Below, piece after piece: positions 34,987-37,090 of a stretch of 37,090 bases of DNA (positions are counted from its first letter, which is position 1; the number at the start of each line of letters is the position of its first letter). The stretch covers positions 1 to 37,090 of the forward strand of contig NZ_JAAKZY010000099.1 of NCBI RefSeq assembly GCF_011045015.1, in the 5' to 3' direction. The position numbers were made by a program, and so were the translations under genes. The notes below the pieces were generated by a model, which saw only the letters and a program-made list of their open reading frames with translations, was not told where the DNA came from and searched no databases. Source of the DNA: Streptomyces scabichelini (GTDB lineage Bacteria > Actinomycetota > Actinomycetes > Streptomycetales > Streptomycetaceae).

Positions 34987-35579
34987 TAGCGGAGGACCTG
35001 CTCGATGTGGTGGTCGAGGATGCGCTCGGCGGCTTCCGGAGTCCGGTAGCCGAGGGCGATGTCCACGCCGAGGCTGGTGGCGAGGGACCAGCAGATGTCG
35101 GCGTCGGTACGTTCCTCGCCGTACCGCTCATGGCCCCGTTCCTCCCGGGCCGCCGTGATGAGGGCGGCGGTGAGGGTGAGCAGCTCGTCGTCGCCCGGCG
35201 CCAGCACCTTGGCCATCGTCGGATCGGAGACCGCCCGGCCCGCGGCCGCCAGCGCGAAGCGCATCAGCCGCGTGCTCTCCTCGGCCGGGCTGATCAGGGC
35301 GTGCAGGCAGGCGCGGAGGACGGCCTCCGGGCTGCTCGTGTCAGCGGCGGTGACCGCGTTTTCGATGGTGGCGTTCACGGCTCGTACGGCCCGGTCGAGG
35401 GCGTCGCGGATCAGGGTCTGCATCGAGGAGTAGTAGTGCTGAACCTGGCCCATGGAGACGCCCGCCTCCTCGGCCACCTTGCGCAGCGACACCTGCTCGA
35501 TGCCACCGCGCACGGCCAGTGACCAGACGGCCTCGACGAGGCGCGTCCTGCGCGCTTCGTGGTCCACGATCTTCGGCAC
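34986..35579 (-). CDS. TetR-family transcriptional repressor
   Basis: This 197-residue regulator begins at GTG 35579 (VPKIVDHEARRTRLVEAVWS), with AGGAAGG 7 bases upstream. The in-frame ATG at 35657 is rejected because it lies inside the operator palindrome and has no ribosome site. The N-terminal HTH (about 10-55) shows GGIEQVSLRKVAEEAGVSMG and VQHYYSSMQTLI, the TetR recognition helix and following YY. The C-terminal ligand domain is Ala-rich and ends HHIEQVLR. It is divergent from a small membrane protein with a palindromic operator between, so it most likely represses both genes. The stop codon TAG coincides with the CTAG at the edge of the MITE-like element, which inserted exactly there without changing the protein end. 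Confidence 0.88.
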   Translation of the reverse strand: MPKIVDHEARRTRLVEAVWSLAVRGGIEQVSLRKVAEEAGVSMGQVQHYYSSMQTLIRDALDRAVRAVNATIENAVTAADTSSPEAVLRACLHALISPAEESTRLMRFALAAAGRAVSDPTMAKVLAPGDDELLTLTAALITAAREERGHERYGEERTDADICWSLATSLGVDIALGYRTPEAAERILDHHIEQVLR

Positions 35580-35607
35580 GACGCCGCCTTCCTCGCCATC
35601 TTCACCA

Positions 35608-35626
35608 TGCGATCGCATTGCAAAAC
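35608..35626. promoter_or_regulatory. Secondary operator-like site near the tetR start
   Basis: A perfect 10-bp palindrome, TGCGATCGCA (35608-35617), is followed by ATTGCAAAAC. GCATTGCAAAAC (35615-35626) closely repeats the right half of the main operator (GCATTGTAAAC, 35654-35664), suggesting a second, weaker TetR site. Confidence 0.35.
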
Positions 35627-35647
35627 CGAGTACCACCGGTTTACAGT
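35619..35647 (+). promoter_or_regulatory. Candidate promoter for the small membrane protein gene
   Basis: TTGCAA (35619-35624) and TACAGT (35642-35647) are 17 bases apart. Each matches the sigma-70-type consensus at 4 of 6 positions. The -10 element lies inside the TetR palindrome, which is where a repressor would block it. Confidence 0.4.
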
Positions 35648-35663
35648 GCAAGTGCATTGTAAA
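35640..35663. promoter_or_regulatory. TetR operator palindrome
   Basis: The arms TTTACAGTGCA (35640-35650) and TGCATTGTAAA (35653-35663) around a central AG form a 24-bp palindrome with one mismatched pair. Its placement in the divergent tetR region is classic for autoregulation and control of the neighbour. The flanking AAACCG/CGGTTT pair (from 35623 and 35637) adds a second, overlapping inverted repeat. Confidence 0.75.
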
Positions 35664-35688
35664 CGGAAGTCAGGCCCAGGAGGGTCCC

Positions 35689-35904
35689 ATGAAATACGGC
35701 CTCTACCAGGCCCTCGGCATGGCGTTGCTCGTCATCGGAGCCCAGGGTGCAATCCGCCAGCTTGTCGACCACGGCAACGCCGGCCTGCTGGGCTGGCTAC
35801 CTGGAGGCTTCGCCGCGAGCATCACCGTGTACGCACTGACCGTGGTGATCGGCGCGGTCATGGCGGGGCGGGCTCACGATGCTCGTAAGGCGGTTGACGA
35901 CTGA
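35689..35904 (+). CDS. Small two-helix membrane protein
   Basis: This 71-residue protein has AGGAGGG a few bases before the ATG, which fixes the start well. Two hydrophobic segments are visible: YQALGMALLVIGAQGAIRQL (about 5-25) and GGFAASITVYALTVVIGAVM (about 39-58). Between them lies a short polar/glycine turn, and the charged tail AHDARKAVDD follows. It has no catalytic motif, and I cannot name a family. It resembles small inner-membrane proteins that sit beside TetR genes. Regulation by the divergent TetR through the operator at 35640-35663 is likely. Confidence 0.75.
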   Translation: MKYGLYQALGMALLVIGAQGAIRQLVDHGNAGLLGWLPGGFAASITVYALTVVIGAVMAGRAHDARKAVDD

Positions 35905-35923
35905 CTCGGCGCGGGGGGTTTTC

Positions 35924-35951
35924 AGACGCCCTCGTAAGAAGACGAGCGTCT
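35924..35951. terminator. Hairpin between the small membrane gene and the transposase
   Basis: AGACGC (35924-35929) pairs with GCGTCT (35946-35951), and TCGT (35932-35935) with ACGA (35942-35945), with a CC bulge and a 6-base loop. It lies between the ends of two convergent genes and may terminate both. It could instead belong to the left end of the IS. Confidence 0.45.
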
Positions 35952-35961
35952 ATCCAGCTGA

Positions 35962-36854
35962 TCATGGGCGAAGCCAGAGTCGGATCGAAGCGACGGTGAC
36001 GGTGCCGTGGAAGACGTAGGCGCGTTTGTCGTATCTGGTGGCCACGGCTCTTGAGTTCTTAAGGCCATTGATCGTCCGCTCCACTTCGTTCCTCCTCTTG
36101 TAGATCGTCTTGTCGAAGCCGGTGGGACGGCCGCCCCGGCTCTGGCGGTGAACGCGCTGATTCTTCGGCTCGGGGATGGTGTGCTTGATCTGGCGTCGCC
36201 GCAGGTAGCGGCGGTTGCGGCGGGACGAGTACGCCTTGTCGCCGCCGACATGGTCGGGACGGGTGCGGGGGGGGGGGGCACTATCGAGGCGACTGACCCG
36301 GATACGGTCCATGACGGGGATGAACTGTGGGGCGTCGCCCCACTGACCGGGAGTGATCAGCAGGGCAAGTGGGCGCCGTCCGCCCTCCCCGGCGAGGTGA
36401 ATCTTGCTGGTCAGGCCGCCCCGGGAGCGTCCGAGTCCCTCGTCGGGGCGGTGCTGCCGAGGCGTGCGTCTTTTCCCGGAACCCGCGGAGATCTCCGGCG
36501 CGCTCCTGCGGCGTGCTGGTGGGCCCGGCAGGAGGTCGAGTCCACGCTGACCATCGACCAGTCGATGCGGCCTTCTGCCTCGACGTCAGCCAGGACAGCG
36601 GCGAAGATTCTGTCCCAGGTGCCGTCCGCCGACCAGCGTCTGTGACGTTCGTGCACAGTCTTCCACTTGCCGAAACGTGCAGGCAGATCCCGCCATGGCA
36701 CCCCCGTGCGGTTGCGATACAGGATCCCGTTGATAACCCTGCGATGGTTTACCCAACGGCCGCCCCGACTACCGGACTTCGGCAGATGCGGCTTCAGCCG
36801 GGCCCATTCCGCGTTCGTGAGATCCCCTCGCCCCATAGGCATGCCAACGATCAA
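35962..36854 (-). CDS. IS5-family (IS427-type) DDE transposase made by -1 frameshifting
   Basis: Two overlapping frames encode one transposase. Frame A (36854 down to 36411) has the N-terminal domain LTNAEWARLKPHLPK, the segment INGILYRNRTGVPWRDLPAR and the first catalytic Asp in WSMVSVDSTS. Frame B (to 35962) continues DEGLGRSRGGLTSKIHLAGE, the second Asp in VGGDKAYSSRRNRRYL, and the Glu in RRNEVERTINGLKNSR. The DDE triad is complete. The frames join at a GGGAAAA heptamer (36471-36477). The start is ATG 36854 or the in-frame ATG 36842 (MPMGRGDLTN), the latter more like relatives. A run of 12 G (36267-36278) lies inside frame B and keeps the frame as assembled. The element seems coding-competent, but its left end is unclear. 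Confidence 0.85.
36471..36477 (-). promoter_or_regulatory. Programmed -1 frameshift heptamer G GGA AAA
   Basis: On the minus strand GGGAAAA is phased as G_GGA_AAA in frame A, the X_XXY_YYZ pattern for -1 slippage. Slipping back one base continues as RRTPRQHRPDEGLGRSRG in frame B, the sequence expected in uninterrupted relatives. This explains the split reading frame without a mutation. Confidence 0.75.
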
Positions 36855-36868
36855 AGGGTGGGTCGGTC

Positions 36869-36890
36869 ACATGATCCGCCGGACAGGCCC
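36869..36890. repeat. Right terminal inverted repeat of the IS5 element
   Basis: Read from the outside, this is GGGCCTGTCCGGCGGATCATGT. It matches the repeat at 34869-34890 at 21 of 22 positions (one A/T difference) in opposite orientation. TA follows at 36891-36892, consistent with a TA target duplication. It lies 15-36 bases upstream of the transposase start. Confidence 0.8.
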
Positions 36891-36892
36891 TA

Positions 36893-37078
36893 GTCCGAGT
36901 TTTTCGACTCCGGTATCGGCTGGAGCGTTTTGCTGTCCACCCCAGGGCGGCACGCGACTACGCTGAAGCCCTGCTGTCCACCCTGATCGGTGTTGCCGGC
37001 GGAGGCGCCATCGGCTTCGCGTTCCCCTCGCTTTTGGCGCGTCACCGAGCACAACACCCGCTTCCTACGCCTCCACCC
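36893..37078 (+). pseudogene. Possible 3' gene fragment right of the IS5 insertion
   Basis: One frame stays open from the IS edge to the end of the window and reads RLERFAVHPRAARDYAEALL followed by STLIGVAGGGAIGFAFPSLL. This has one potential transmembrane segment. There is no start codon with a ribosome site, so it could be part of a gene interrupted by the IS. No family is recognised, and coding status is uncertain. Confidence 0.25.
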
Positions 37079-37090
37079 CTGTCTCTTATA
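37079..37090. other. Nextera/Tn5 mosaic-end adapter sequence at the contig end
   Basis: The final 12 bases, CTGTCTCTTATA, are identical to the first 12 bases of the Tn5 mosaic end used in Nextera libraries. Their position at the very last base of the window points to untrimmed adapter rather than genomic sequence. Confidence 0.85.

Noticed and set aside
1..37090. tRNA or rRNA genes
   Set aside because: No cloverleaf with GGTTCRA-type T arm and CCA-side acceptor, and no rRNA core sequence, was noticed; I could not run a dedicated scan.

Overview
The window is high-GC actinobacterial DNA, most probably from a Streptomyces or close relative. The signs are strong third-position GC bias, GTG starts, a SARP/AfsR-type regulator, a WhiJ-like XRE + DUF397 + HATPase regulator set, and a type 2 BREX (Pgl) phage-defence locus of the kind first known from Streptomyces coelicolor. 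The left edge cuts a gene. The right edge looks like a physical contig end, because the last 12 bases match the start of the Nextera/Tn5 mosaic-end adapter.

Region 1 (1-16739) is a BREX type 2 defence island. It holds the 3' two thirds of pglX (methyltransferase), then pglY (large ATPase), pglZ (alkaline-phosphatase-fold protein), brxD (ATPase) and brxHI (DEAD/DEAH helicase), the last four as a tightly overlapping operon. pglW and the pglX 5' end must lie to the left. A 4.2 kb cassette sits between pglX and pglY (2380-6555). It has two parts: a WhiJ-like regulator set (DUF397, XRE/DUF5753, HATPase), and a two-gene minus-strand operon encoding a QatB-like protein (N-terminus Met-Gly-Thr-Ser) and a QueC/QatC-like PP-loop enzyme. 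The QatA ATPase and QatD nuclease of canonical Qat systems are not in the window. This QatBC-like pair nested in BREX-2 is the most interesting defence observation here.

Region 2 (16740-17866) is a gene-poor scar. It contains a short three-copy repeat, a striking nested hairpin, a small YD-repeat (RHS) gene remnant and a frameshifted, internally deleted SnoaL-like pseudogene.

Region 3 (17867-33845) is a Tc-toxin locus. A 986-residue SARP-STAND-TPR regulator is divergent from a two-gene operon. The operon encodes a TcB-TcC fusion (SpvB domain, FG-GAP propeller, RHS shell, variable C-terminal effector) and an unusually short TcA-like subunit with N-terminal Ig-like domains. A perfect 7-bp direct repeat with 11-bp period, the geometry SARP regulators use, lies in the shared intergenic region.

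Region 4 (33846-37090) is a mobile-element graveyard. It has remnants of IS630-type and IS481/IS3-type transposases and of a tyrosine recombinase, a 118-bp MITE-like element, and a TetR regulator divergent from a small two-helix membrane protein with a clear operator palindrome. An IS5-family transposase with a canonical GGGAAAA frameshift heptamer follows. Near-identical terminal inverted repeats at 34869 and 36890 bracket the transposase together with the tetR pair.
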